Below, one piece after another: positions 27,387 to 36,637 of a DNA stretch of 64,000 nucleotides. Source of the stretch: Pseudoalteromonas luteoviolacea B = ATCC 29581. GTDB lineage: Bacteria > Pseudomonadota > Gammaproteobacteria > Enterobacterales > Alteromonadaceae. The DNA lies in NCBI GenBank assembly GCA_000333235.1, contig CAPN01000023.1, positions 156,088 to 220,087 of the forward strand. The letters are read 5' to 3'. Numbering within the stretch: position 1 is the stretch's first letter; each line of letters starts with the position of its first letter. A model generated the notes under the pieces. That model searched no databases. It had not been told where the DNA came from and was given only the letters and a program-made list of their open reading frames with translations. Both the position numbers and the translations under genes were made by a program.

Positions 27387-28664
27387 CTAGCTTTTTGCTA
27401 TTTTATCGTGCCACGCTTGATTTAATTTCGAGTAGTTTTTCGCATACCATGCAATAGCGACATAACAAACAAGCGGTACGACAAAGGAAATTTGAATGCC
27501 TGATGCATCCGCCACCATGCCTTGAATAAGCGGAACAATCGCACCACCAACAATGGCAAGACATAACCAACCTGACCCTTTGCTAGTTAATGATCCTAGA
27601 CCATCTATGGCAATAGAAAAAATCGTTGGGAACATAATAGAATTAAATAGGCCAATGGCTAGAATGCTATACATTGCAATATTTCCGGAGGTATTCATCG
27701 TGATCACGAGCAATTACATAATACAAATAGCATTAAATAGCAGTGCATTAGATGGCGCGACTTTTTGTAAAACAGCAGAGCCTATAAAACGCCCTACCAT
27801 TGCCCCACCCCAATAATAAGCAATGAGTTTGGCAGCGGCATGTTCTTCTAATCCCGCAATGTTTGCATCAGCAAAATAGTTTACTAAAAAGCTACCAATG
27901 GCGACTTCACCACCAACGTAACAAAATATGGCTGCAACACCGAATAATAAGTGTGGCGCCTCCTTTAAAGAATGGCCTTTAGCAACACAATCCTTTTCTT
28001 CGGTATGTTCTGCAATCACTGGCAGTTTTAAAAACGCAAACACAATCGCTATGGTTAAAAGTGCGCCCGCAAGAATTAAATAAGGGACTTTCACATTGTC
28101 GGCGTTGCCAGCATCTGCGGCTAATGTGCCGGCCGTTCCAAATAGTAAGAGCGCTCCAACATAAGGACCAATGGTAGTCCCCAGTGAATTCAAAGCTTGG
28201 GCTAGATTTAAGCGACTAGACGCCGTTTTTGCAGGTCCTAAAGCTGCAACATAAGGATTTGCAGATACTTGCAAGATTGTTATGCCAGAAGCTAAAACGA
28301 ACAGCGCGGTTAAAAACAGCCAAAATTCATGCACCACTACCGCTGGGTAAAACATCAAGCAACCTAAAGAAGCAATAACTAACCCCGACAGTACGCCATT
28401 CTTGTACCCAAAACGTTTTACTAAAGCGCCTGCTGGGAGCGATACAACAAAATAAGCACTGAAGAAACAAAATTGGATCATCATTGCTTCGGTATAGCTT
28501 AAATCAAATACGCCTTTCAGGCGCGGGATCAGAACATCGTTTAGAACTGTAATAAAACCCCAAAGGAAAAATAGGGTTGTCATTGCCGTTAGCGGAAGCA
28601 GGTAGTTTTTATTTTCACTCTCGCTATCGGTAACAAACGTTTGATTCGTATTTAACTCACTCAC
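27387..28664 (-). pseudogene. MFS sugar transporter (FucP/GluP-like) with in-frame premature stop
   Basis: Two pieces of 316 and about 108 residues lie in the same frame, separated only by a TAA at 27714-27716. The upstream piece has FFLWGFITVLNDVLIPRLKG and WGGAMVGRFIGSAVL; the downstream piece continues [20 protein letters not shown] and [17 protein letters not shown]. Together they give a full-length 12-helix fucose/glucose-galactose permease of about 425 residues. No base is missing, so this is a point nonsense mutation (Leu TTA to TAA is one possibility), a sequencing error or programmed readthrough. The downstream codons remain intact, indicating a recent event. It is the likely importer for sugar released by the GH92 enzyme. 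Confidence 0.8.
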
Positions 28665-28732
28665 TTGTTGTCTCCAGATTGAAGGATTAATTGATTCTAC
28701 ACACTGTTACAAAAAAGTCACAAAGGTTTTAT

Positions 28733-28744
28733 TGGATCGTTCCA
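28733..28744. promoter_or_regulatory. Operator-like site upstream of the MFS gene (copy 2)
   Basis: TGGATCGTTCCA, embedded in the same 16-mer as the site at 27124. It lies 69 bases upstream of the MFS start, supporting coregulation of transporter and mannosidase. Confidence 0.6.
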
Positions 28745-28856
28745 TTATGAATAAAAAAAATGCCCTACCCTAAGGTTTTCGCATCGACAAGCAGTGGCTT
28801 AACGTTGCAAAAGTGTTAAGATTGGCATTCGCTCTGTTTTTCGAAAATAGCCAACT

Positions 28857-31025
28857 ATGTACATAGTCCGATTTACTTTGATTTCGTTTTTACTTCTGGG
28901 GACTTTTTGTCAAGCAGAAACAGTGTCTATCCAACAGCAATTTGACCAAATAACGCGGTTAAGTGACCGCACAGTGCAAACCGAAGAACTTAAAAAATTA
29001 ATAGAAACTACAGCGTTTAGTTCTGTTTCTGATCCTACTTTAAGACTCAACATACAGCTTAAATTATCCGATTATTTAGCCGCACTTAGTCGGCATGATG
29101 AAGCGGCCGATATAATCCATCAGTTATTAGAGCGCCACAACGCCGATGAAATGGCGCTAATCGAAATACACTTTCAACAAGGTAGTAATGCGTATGATGC
29201 TGGAAATTATGAAGTCGCAGAACGAAGTTTAAAAATTTCGTGGCATCTCGCAAAATCGCATAATAACTTACCTGCGATATTACGAGCAGTGAATAGGCTA
29301 AGTTCTGTTTATCACAATACGAGTCGGTATTTAGAAGCAGTTGAGCTTATATTCGAACATAAGCCAATTGCGCTTTCCCTAACCGATACAAGTTATTTAG
29401 AAGGGCAATACCATCAACTTGGACGAAACCTTGAGCAACTTAGCGAATATCAACTCGCTTTAGATTACAAACAAAGCGCTATAGCACTTCGTGCAAACAA
29501 ACAGCGCTCAACCTCTCAACAAGCATCCGATTTTTACAGCTTAGGCCAATCCTATTTAGACCTAAACGAGTATTCGAATGCCAAAGTATTTTTCAAGAAA
29601 TCTCTTGAATTAGATGAAAAAACCAACATCAATTCAGATATTGGTCATAGCTTAGTTAAGCTTTCACAAGCTCATTATGGACTGAATGAATCTGAAGACG
29701 CGCTAACGACCGCACAACGAGCACAAACGTACTTTGAAAATCACGAAAGAAATTTAAACTGGGCGAAGTTTAACGAAGCAAAAGCCTTAATGCTAAAAAG
29801 CAACTACTCTGCAGCCTTACCAATAATAGACGCAGTGGTTAAATACCTAGCACCATTAAAAAGCGATTTCCATTTATATACCGATGTATTAAACGCCTAT
29901 GCTCAGTTATTAATGGAACTACAGCCATCGGATCCGCCTTATGCCATAGTAAACGAAGCAATTGAGCTCGCAAAGACACATCAGTTTTTACAAAAACTGC
30001 TGACAGGGCTTGAGATTAAGCTGAAAATTGCTAAAAAGTTTAATGATCTTGCTGTGAGCACTCATGTGTTAGAAGAAATCATTGAAACTAGTAACCGTCT
30101 GAATTCACAGCGCCTGGCTGTCTATAAAAGTGCCAGTCAATCTGATCTTTCCCACCAGCGAAAAGACTTACAGATATCACAACTCGAAGTTCAACGCTTA
30201 AGTGTTCAAACTGAGCTGGCTCAACAACAAACCCGTAACGCTTTTAATATTACGGTTAGCGTCGTCTTATTAGGTATCGTATTAATCATTAGCGCCATAT
30301 TCTATTATCGTCGACGTTTAGCCATTCAAGAAAAGCACTTTATGCACGCTCTCATGGAACAAAAGAATGACATGTTTTCTGATATTTCCCACGATCTAAA
30401 AACACCGTTAACAGCGCTAAGTTTAACCATAGAAGCAATGCAGCATAAGCTTATTCCATCCGATGATGAACAACTTGCAAAATTACACGGCAAGGTAAAT
30501 ACGCTCAACAGTTTAATTAGCGACATTTCAGAGTTAGCTAAATTAAACTCTTCGGACGTAAAATTGCACGTCGAGCCAGTTAAAGTCTTACCGTTTTTAC
30601 AAGATCTTTGTGACGATTTTAAGTTACTAGCCAACGAACATCACTTTAACATAGCCTTAAATTTGTATTCTGATTTGACTATTTCGCTCGATAAATTGCG
30701 CATGTCACAAGTTATTTTCAACTTAATTTCAAATGCGGCTAAGTACACTAATAAAGGCGGTACGATTGAGCTCGATGCGTCGATTAAAAAGAACAATCTA
30801 AGTATACTTTTAAGAGATAGCGCACCGAGTGTACCAAGCGAAGCATTGCCATATTTATTCGAACGAACTTTCAGAGTAGCAAACGGCCAAGAGAAAGGCA
30901 GTGGTTTGGGACTTGCCATTGTTCGACGCATCATTACACTCCACGGTGGCTCAGTCAAAGCTCGTCACAGTGCCTTAGGAGGCCTTGAAATCGAGGTCTC
31001 CCTCCCAATTACTGCTATTAGATAA
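28857..31025 (+). CDS. Orphan sensor histidine kinase with periplasmic TPR domain
   Basis: 722 residues. Signal peptide (SFLLLGTFCQA), then TPR repeats over residues ~30-400 (ASDFYSLGQSYLDLNEYSN, AKVFFKKSLELDE). One membrane helix lies at ~462-483 (VSVVLLGIVLIISAIFYY). The cytoplasmic part holds a HisKA domain with phosphoacceptor SHDLKTPLTAL and a HATPase with NLISNAAKYTNKGG and GSGLGLAIVRRI. The TPR array suggests sensing of a protein or peptide partner in the periplasm. No response regulator is adjacent, so its partner is unknown. A hairpin follows the stop. Confidence 0.92.
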   Translation: MYIVRFTLISFLLLGTFCQAETVSIQQQFDQITRLSDRTVQTEELKKLIETTAFSSVSDPTLRLNIQLKLSDYLAALSRHDEAADIIHQLLERHNADEMALIEIHFQQGSNAYDAGNYEVAERSLKISWHLAKSHNNLPAILRAVNRLSSVYHNTSRYLEAVELIFEHKPIALSLTDTSYLEGQYHQLGRNLEQLSEYQLALDYKQSAIALRANKQRSTSQQASDFYSLGQSYLDLNEYSNAKVFFKKSLELDEKTNINSDIGHSLVKLSQAHYGLNESEDALTTAQRAQTYFENHERNLNWAKFNEAKALMLKSNYSAALPIIDAVVKYLAPLKSDFHLYTDVLNAYAQLLMELQPSDPPYAIVNEAIELAKTHQFLQKLLTGLEIKLKIAKKFNDLAVSTHVLEEIIETSNRLNSQRLAVYKSASQSDLSHQRKDLQISQLEVQRLSVQTELAQQQTRNAFNITVSVVLLGIVLIISAIFYYRRRLAIQEKHFMHALMEQKNDMFSDISHDLKTPLTALSLTIEAMQHKLIPSDDEQLAKLHGKVNTLNSLISDISELAKLNSSDVKLHVEPVKVLPFLQDLCDDFKLLANEHHFNIALNLYSDLTISLDKLRMSQVIFNLISNAAKYTNKGGTIELDASIKKNNLSILLRDSAPSVPSEALPYLFERTFRVANGQEKGSGLGLAIVRRIITLHGGSVKARHSALGGLEIEVSLPITAIR

Positions 31026-31044
31026 ATACCATATCATTACGAGA

Positions 31045-31063
31045 GCGAGGCATAAAGCCTCGC
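31045..31063 (+). terminator. Hairpin after the histidine kinase gene
   Basis: GCGAGGC / GCCTCGC arms (31045-31051, 31057-31063) with a 5-base loop, 20 bases after the stop. There is no T-run, so termination is uncertain. Confidence 0.45.
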
Positions 31064-31118
31064 CTCGTATCTACAAGTCCTGTTTGAAATTCATTAACTG
31101 AGCTGTCTAACCAACAAG

Positions 31119-31607
31119 CTAATCTTGGTCTTTCATTGGCCATTCAACAAGATAGTCTTCAAAGTCATCCATATCAATGCTTTGTTCATTCGTTACTTTA
31201 CCTTTAGCCGAAAGCTCCATCGCGTCCATCTTTTCCCGACTGCCATTGTTTAAAAGTGGATGCCACGAGGCTAAACCTCGGCCTTCTAATATACGACGAT
31301 ACGCGCAGCTAGGTGGCATAAAATACGCTTGTTCAATATTATTTTTATCGAGTTTCACGCAACTTGGGACATTGTTAAGTCGGTTTTTGTAATCAATACA
31401 CTGACAGGTGTTACTGTCTAAATATGCACACGAAATACTGCTAAAAACTAAACGCTCGCCTTCACGAAGACCGGTAAAACCATCCGCTTCGTCGTCGTAG
31501 TCTGAATCAATAAAGGAGTGTAAACAGCATTTGGCACAACCATCACACAGCGCTTCCCATTGTGTTTCATCCATCTCCTGCAATGGTGTTGTTTCCCAGA
31601 AGTTCAT
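31119..31607 (-). CDS. ycgN: YcgN-family cysteine-cluster protein (UPF0260)
   Basis: 162 residues. The Cys-rich signature begins CDGCAKCCLHSFID near residue 22 and continues with SCAYLDSNTCQCIDYKNR and PSCAYRRILEGRGLASWHPL, typical of the YcgN group, which probably binds metal. Function is not established. Cytoplasmic and monocistronic, convergent with the histidine kinase gene. Confidence 0.9.
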   Translation of the reverse strand: MNFWETTPLQEMDETQWEALCDGCAKCCLHSFIDSDYDDEADGFTGLREGERLVFSSISCAYLDSNTCQCIDYKNRLNNVPSCVKLDKNNIEQAYFMPPSCAYRRILEGRGLASWHPLLNNGSREKMDAMELSAKGKVTNEQSIDMDDFEDYLVEWPMKDQD

Positions 31608-31674
31608 GCTTTGCCCCTAAGCTAAATAAAGGAATATGATACCATAGCAAATGTTGGATGTTGGCAAACAAAAA

Positions 31675-31696
31675 CGGCGCTTACTTGTAAGCGCCG
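31675..31696 (-). terminator. Intrinsic terminator of the DUF885 gene
   Basis: CGGCGCTTA / TAAGCGCCG arms (31675-31683, 31688-31696) with a 4-base loop and a T-tract on the minus strand, 26 bases after the stop. Confidence 0.85.
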
Positions 31697-31722
31697 CATA
31701 TCAAAAAGAGCCTGCTCTATAC

Positions 31723-33543
31723 CTAGCCTTTTTGACTTTCTACCCAACGTTTAATTTTTTCTTCTAAGATACTCATAGGCATCGCACCGTCGATTAATAT
31801 TTGCGTATGAAACGCTTTAATATCAAACTTATCACCTAATTCCTTTGCCGCATATTCACGCAATTCACGGATCTTAAACTGACCCAGTTTATAGGAAAGC
31901 GCTTGGCCAGGCCAGGCGATATAACGTTCAACTTCTGCAGTTACGTCGCTTTCAGCCATTGAAGAATTTTTTAGCATAAACTCGATGGCTTGCGCTCGTG
32001 TCCAACCTTTCGCGTGTAGGCCCGTATCTACCACTAAGCGCATTGCTCTTAACTGCTCGTCCACAAGACGGCCGTACCATTGATAAGGATCAGTAAACAA
32101 GCCAAGCTCTTTACCAAGACTCTCAGCGTAAAGCGCCCATCCTTCTACAAACGCCGTGTCGCCACCGAATTTTCTAAACGTAGGCAATCCTTCAATTTCT
32201 TGTTGTAATGCGATTTGAAAGTGATGGCCAGGCGCCGCTTCATGAATTGACAGGGTTTCTACAATGAAATTTGGTTGTGCTTTTAAGTTATAGGTATTAA
32301 TGTAGAAAATCCCTGGCTTTGTGCCATCCGCAGAAGGTCCTTGATAAGAAGCACCCGGCGCAGATTGAGCGCGGAACGCTTCAACCGGCTTTACAACGTA
32401 ATCGGCTTTGGGTGCTACGTCAAAAAGTAAAGGCACTTTTGCATCAATCTTAGCTTTGACTTTTTCGTATGCTGCAATCAAGGCTTCAGGGGACTCAAAG
32501 TAAAATTGTTCACTTTCACGTAAATGAACAAAAAACGCGGCTAAGTCACCAGCAAATTTAACTTGTTCACGCACTTTGTTCATTTCACCAAGAATTCGAT
32601 CGACCTCGCGAAGACCGATGTTGTGGATCTCTTCTGCAGGTAGCGTTAATGAAGTATGGCTTTCAATTTCATGTTGATACCACGCTTTGCCATTTGGTAA
32701 GTCACTATAGCCAACGGTAGAACGACTGTTTGGAATGTAAATTTCTTCTAAAAACTCAGCCATATTTCGATAGGCAGGGATCACGTCTGTCATAATCACT
32801 TCTCGATATGCCGACGTTAATCGTTTTTTATCTGCATCTGAAAAGCCCTCAGGCATGGCTTTTATCGGGCCCCAAAACAATGAATCTTCTGGGTTATAAA
32901 CCACGTGCGCTGAGAATTGCGGTACCAATTTCTTTGCTAACACTTGCGGTAATGTAACGCCTTGTTTCATCCCCTCTTTCATCGCATCCATGACACTGTC
33001 TAGCCAAGGCTTAAATCCAGCAGCTCGCTTTAAAAATGCATCGTAATCTTCAACGGTTTCGAAAGGTTGTGCGCTTTGACCAGAACCAAACGCAGCCAAA
33101 TCATTATGCAAACCATCCATCTGATTTATTGGCAGATATTTGTCTGGGAATTGTTGACCTGTAAGCTGTAAAGCTAAATCGCGTTGGATAATATCGAAAC
33201 TTATCTTACCTTGAGGGTCCAATTTTTCACGGTCAATTTTAGAAAGTGCTTTACGATATTTTTCATTCAACTCGCTTTGTAACACTTCACTTTGTGGCAA
33301 AGGATATGCAAATTTATCGTTGTATTTCTTATCTCCCATGTACGTACCGTACATTGGGTAAATTTCGATCCCTTCATTAAAAAACACTTCTAAGAGTGCA
33401 TTAAATTTAGCACTTTCTTCCAGTGATATTGTTGACGTAACGGTCGTTACGTCCACTTCTTGAGTTACTTTTGATTCTTGTGTCGCCTGACACCCTGTTA
33501 GCGCAATCGCAATACTACTTGCGAGTAAAAGAGGTTTAAACAT
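31723..33543 (-). CDS. DUF885 family lipoprotein, putative metallopeptidase
   Basis: 606 residues with a lipoprotein signal (IALTGCQ lipobox). DUF885 proteins resemble M32-like zinc peptidases; the putative metal motif is SIHEAAPGHHFQIALQQE near residue 437, followed by GGDTAFVEGWALYAESLGKE. The C-terminus has AWPGQALSYKLGQFKIREL, a family signature. Substrate unknown. Monocistronic, with a terminator after and the divergent GbsR-type regulator gene 293 bases upstream. Confidence 0.9.
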   Translation of the reverse strand: MFKPLLLASSIAIALTGCQATQESKVTQEVDVTTVTSTISLEESAKFNALLEVFFNEGIEIYPMYGTYMGDKKYNDKFAYPLPQSEVLQSELNEKYRKALSKIDREKLDPQGKISFDIIQRDLALQLTGQQFPDKYLPINQMDGLHNDLAAFGSGQSAQPFETVEDYDAFLKRAAGFKPWLDSVMDAMKEGMKQGVTLPQVLAKKLVPQFSAHVVYNPEDSLFWGPIKAMPEGFSDADKKRLTSAYREVIMTDVIPAYRNMAEFLEEIYIPNSRSTVGYSDLPNGKAWYQHEIESHTSLTLPAEEIHNIGLREVDRILGEMNKVREQVKFAGDLAAFFVHLRESEQFYFESPEALIAAYEKVKAKIDAKVPLLFDVAPKADYVVKPVEAFRAQSAPGASYQGPSADGTKPGIFYINTYNLKAQPNFIVETLSIHEAAPGHHFQIALQQEIEGLPTFRKFGGDTAFVEGWALYAESLGKELGLFTDPYQWYGRLVDEQLRAMRLVVDTGLHAKGWTRAQAIEFMLKNSSMAESDVTAEVERYIAWPGQALSYKLGQFKIRELREYAAKELGDKFDIKAFHTQILIDGAMPMSILEEKIKRWVESQKG

Positions 33544-33804
33544 AGGAGCCTTTATTCTTGTAGTTTGTTAATCGCGCCATTGTGACAGTTAACACTAGCG
33601 AGGTAAAGGTAAGGCCGGTACTGCTCATCACTTCAATTGATGTATTCTTAATTAGACTGGTCCTGACGCTATTGCGATTATCATGTGTTAACTTTTTGAG
33701 TTTGCACTATAGCGTCAGGTCATCGCGATAAACAAAAACTTAATCTCAATCAATAAAACCGACCAAATTCAGCTTGAAGTTCGTAACAGCTGACCATATA
33801 GTGT

Positions 33805-33824
33805 CTTTCAGTAATTATTGAAAG
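33805..33824. promoter_or_regulatory. 20-bp near-perfect palindrome upstream of the GbsR/MarR gene
   Basis: CTTTCAGTAATTATTGAAAG has 10-bp arms with one mismatch, centred 22 bases before the ATG at 33837. MarR-type dimers bind palindromes of this size, so an autoregulatory operator is likely. Confidence 0.5.
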
Positions 33825-33836
33825 TTTAAAATCAAC

Positions 33837-34379
33837 ATGTTGACGCCTAGAATTGAAAATTTCGTCCTGCATTGCGGTGAAATGGGAAGCCGTTGGGGCT
33901 TTAATCGCACGATTGGTCAAATGGTTGGCCTTTTGGTCATCAATGAACAGCCGCTCACCGCCAATGACATCGCAGATGCGTTAAAAATTTCTCGCGGTAA
34001 CGTCAGTATGGGCATAAAAGAACTGCAATCTTGGCAGTTAGTGCGTGTACATCACATTCCGGGTGATCGAAAAGAATATTATGCGCCAAATGGCTCAATC
34101 TGGGATCTAGCCAATAAAGTATTTGAAGAAAGGCGTAAGCGTGAAATTGACCCAACGTTAAGCCTATTAAGAGACCAAATTTTGGCAGAGGCTAATACTG
34201 AACAAGAAAAATACGCTCAAAAACAAATGCAACAGATCCATGACTTGCTCGAAACAGTCACTAAATGGTCTGCCGAATTGCAACGTCTTAGCCCAGAACA
34301 GCTTCAATCGTTAATGAAACTGGGCGCGCAAGTCAGCAAAGTAATTGATTTAAAAGATAAACTTTTAAGAAAGAATTAA
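33837..34379 (+). CDS. GbsR/MarR family transcriptional regulator
   Basis: 180 residues. The winged-helix part is GSRWGFNRTIGQMVGLLVI, then TANDIADALKISRGNVSMGI (recognition helix) and VHHIPGDRKEYYAP (wing). A long C-terminal helix would mediate dimerisation. GbsR-type proteins often control osmoprotectant or choline uptake, but no such genes are nearby. A near-perfect palindrome lies just upstream. The gene ends at a bidirectional terminator. Confidence 0.9.
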   Translation: MLTPRIENFVLHCGEMGSRWGFNRTIGQMVGLLVINEQPLTANDIADALKISRGNVSMGIKELQSWQLVRVHHIPGDRKEYYAPNGSIWDLANKVFEERRKREIDPTLSLLRDQILAEANTEQEKYAQKQMQQIHDLLETVTKWSAELQRLSPEQLQSLMKLGAQVSKVIDLKDKLLRKN

Positions 34380-34441
34380 TCATCGCACTGATATCAACAT
34401 TTAACCACAGACTAAATGTTTGGTATTACATTAGCCCAACC

Positions 34442-34466
34442 AAAAAGGCAGCGTAGCTGCCTTTTT
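34442..34466. terminator. Bidirectional intrinsic terminator
   Basis: AAAAAGGCAGC / GCTGCCTTTTT arms with a 3-base loop. It serves both the plus-strand regulator gene and the minus-strand transglycosylase gene. Confidence 0.9.
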
Positions 34467-34492
34467 ATTTTTTAAATCCATCTTAGTGCAGA

Positions 34493-35509
34493 TTAAATTT
34501 TTGGGTAACCGATCCGATCCGACAAATACCCAACACTGGTCGCAAAATAATACGAGCGGTTCCAGTGCATTAACACTTTGTAGTTATCGTACGCCAAATA
34601 CATACGCCCATTTGAATCATCTGGCATCACGAGTGCAGCTTTTAAACTCGCTTCGGGTAAATCAGACCCATCTGCACGACGTAATCCAAGCTTTTGCCAA
34701 TCAGACAATGAACGCTCAGATTTTGCCCATTCATCTAACCATTCTTTACGTGACTTAGTGCCACGTTTTACGATTAGGTTTGTATCAAACCCCGCGGGTA
34801 ATTTAACTTGACGACCCCAAGTTAGCGCGTCATTCCAGCCTTCGGTTTTCAGGTAATTGGCAATAGAGGCGAAGGCATCTTCTTTCGTTGTCCAAATATC
34901 CTTGCGACCGTCTTTGTTATAATCAACGGCGTAGGAGTTAAATGAGGTTGGCATGAACTGGGTTTGCCCCATTGCACCTGCCCACGAGCCTTTAAAATCA
35001 TCAATATTAACGTGGCCATCTTTTAAAATATCCAACGCGGCCCACAGTTGATTGCGATACATTTCTTCACGACGACCATCAAATGCCAGTGTTACCAGTG
35101 CACTGATTACAGGATAACTCCCTTGATAGCGTCCGAAGCTACTTTCTAGACCCCATAATGCGACAATGAAACGCCCTTGAACCCCAAATTCTTTTTCGAT
35201 TTTGTCTAATAGCGTTTTGTTTTCTTTATAAAGTTTACGTGCCGTTTCGACTTTCCAACTAGGGACGCGTTTTGGCAAATAGGTTTCCAGTGTTTCCACG
35301 ACTTCGGGTTGACTTTTATCTTGCGCGATTACTTTCTTTTTAAACGTTACCGTAGAAAATGCAGTATCAATTAACGATGGTGAATACCCTTTGTCGATTG
35401 CCTCGGCTTTTAGCTTATCGACATACATTGCAAAATCCGCTTCCGTCTTATCGCTCGCGCCCGCATTTAATGCGATGCAAACTAAGAGCGCACTTAACTT
35501 CTTAATCAC
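34493..35509 (-). CDS. Lytic murein transglycosylase, MltB family
   Basis: 338 residues with a signal peptide. The catalytic Glu is in ALWGLESSFGRYQG near residue 120. Further family motifs are GSWAGAMGQTQFMPTSFNSY, YNKDGRKDIW and AFASIANYLKTEGW. It cleaves peptidoglycan glycan strands, forming 1,6-anhydro-MurNAc ends. It uses GTG (GTGATTAAGAAG) and overlaps the ycgL end by 8 bases. No lipobox, so it is periplasmic rather than outer-membrane anchored. Confidence 0.93.
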   Translation of the reverse strand: MIKKLSALLVCIALNAGASDKTEADFAMYVDKLKAEAIDKGYSPSLIDTAFSTVTFKKKVIAQDKSQPEVVETLETYLPKRVPSWKVETARKLYKENKTLLDKIEKEFGVQGRFIVALWGLESSFGRYQGSYPVISALVTLAFDGRREEMYRNQLWAALDILKDGHVNIDDFKGSWAGAMGQTQFMPTSFNSYAVDYNKDGRKDIWTTKEDAFASIANYLKTEGWNDALTWGRQVKLPAGFDTNLIVKRGTKSRKEWLDEWAKSERSLSDWQKLGLRRADGSDLPEASLKAALVMPDDSNGRMYLAYDNYKVLMHWNRSYYFATSVGYLSDRIGYPKI

Positions 35510-35783
35510 TGCTCACTCCGTTTTGTTTTTTAAATTCACTTAAAAGGTTTTTTTCAGGCGGAGGCAATTGCAAATAAAATCCTTTATCTAGCAATGCCGA
35601 TCTTACAGAGTTTAAATCTGCAACGCCGAGCTTGTCACGAGCAGCCAAGTTAATCAACATAACAAAGTTAGGACGACCAAAAGTGTGCATTAACGGCTCT
35701 GGTACTTTACTAAAATCATCTCGTTTTTCGACGAAAAGATAGGTATCCGCTTTTTTTGTACTTTTATATACTGCTGTTAGCAT
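35502..35783 (-). CDS. ycgL: YcgL domain protein
   Basis: 93 residues from MLTAVYKSTKKADTYLFVEK, the usual YcgL N-terminus; the frame opens upstream to 35837 but those codons do not match the family. FGRPNFVMLINLAARDKLG and GFYLQLPPP complete the signature. Its cellular role is not established. It is divergent from minC, the arrangement seen in many gammaproteobacteria, and overlaps the transglycosylase start. Confidence 0.9.
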   Translation of the reverse strand: MLTAVYKSTKKADTYLFVEKRDDFSKVPEPLMHTFGRPNFVMLINLAARDKLGVADLNSVRSALLDKGFYLQLPPPEKNLLSEFKKQNGVSSD

Positions 35784-35930
35784 TCTCACGCCCATAAATT
35801 CTTGCTTAACGTTGCGCATCACTATACCATGACTCAACTTGTATTTGGAAAGTTTTGCGGCTCAGCTTTGCGTTAATCACGCGAAGTAAAAATCCAAAAG
35901 AATAAGAGTCGCAACAGTAATTGAGCGCTT

Positions 35931-36632
35931 ATGTCAGAACAAATTTTTGAGTTGAAAGGAAACCTATTCACGCTGTCTGTGTTGCACCTATTTAAGTTCG
36001 ATACAGAGCAGTTAGCTAATGAACTAGACAACAAAATTTCTCAGGCACCTAAATTTTTTCAAGGTGCGCCGATTGTTGTTAACCTTTCTCAGTTGCAAGA
36101 AGTCGATGTTGATTTTGCGGCCTTAAAGCAAACCCTACTTAACTTAAAACTGAATCCAGTGGGTGTCTGCAATGGTTCTGAGCAACAACATGCTCAAGCA
36201 AAAGACATTGGCTTGTCTGTATTAAATTATTCGCAAGATTCGAAACCTGCAAGTTCATCGTCGCAAGCTCAAGAAGTAGTAGAAAAAACCATTTATCTCC
36301 CCGCTCAAATCGTGAACGGCACGGTGCGTTCTGGTCAGCAAGTCTATGCAAAAGATCGTGACTTAATCGTACTTGGCGCAGTGAGCCACGGTGCTGAAGT
36401 GATTGCTGATGGTAATGTTCATATCTATGGAACACTGCGTGGCCGTGCAATCGCTGGAGCGAAAGGTAATGAGCAAGCCAGTATTTTTTGTCAGAAGCTA
36501 GAAGCAGAACTTGTTTCAGTCAATGGCAGTTATTGGATCAGTGATTCATTACAAGGGGAGCTTTGGGGCAAGCCTGCACAGATACAGCAGAATAACGGAT
36601 CTTTAGAAATTTTAGCTTTGGTCAAAGGATAA
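35931..36632 (+). CDS. minC: Septum site-determining protein MinC
   Basis: 233 residues. N-terminal FtsZ-antagonising domain (FELKGNLFTLSVLHLF), a short Ser/Gln-rich linker at ~105-120, and a C-terminal beta-helix with VRSGQQVYAKDRDLIVLG and VHIYGTLRGRAIAGAKG that dimerises and binds MinD. It blocks FtsZ ring assembly near the poles. First gene of minCDE; minD follows after 5 bases. Confidence 0.97.
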   Translation: MSEQIFELKGNLFTLSVLHLFKFDTEQLANELDNKISQAPKFFQGAPIVVNLSQLQEVDVDFAALKQTLLNLKLNPVGVCNGSEQQHAQAKDIGLSVLNYSQDSKPASSSSQAQEVVEKTIYLPAQIVNGTVRSGQQVYAKDRDLIVLGAVSHGAEVIADGNVHIYGTLRGRAIAGAKGNEQASIFCQKLEAELVSVNGSYWISDSLQGELWGKPAQIQQNNGSLEILALVKG

Positions 36633-36637
36633 ATCGT

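Noticed and set aside
27387..27713. Separate 108-aa small membrane protein
   Set aside because: It is the in-frame C-terminal part of the MFS transporter, separated only by a TAA; a TTG start would be needed directly after the stop.
35784..35837. 18-residue N-terminal extension of YcgL
   Set aside because: YcgL proteins begin at M-L-x-A-VYKS; the extension lacks a ribosome site and family match.
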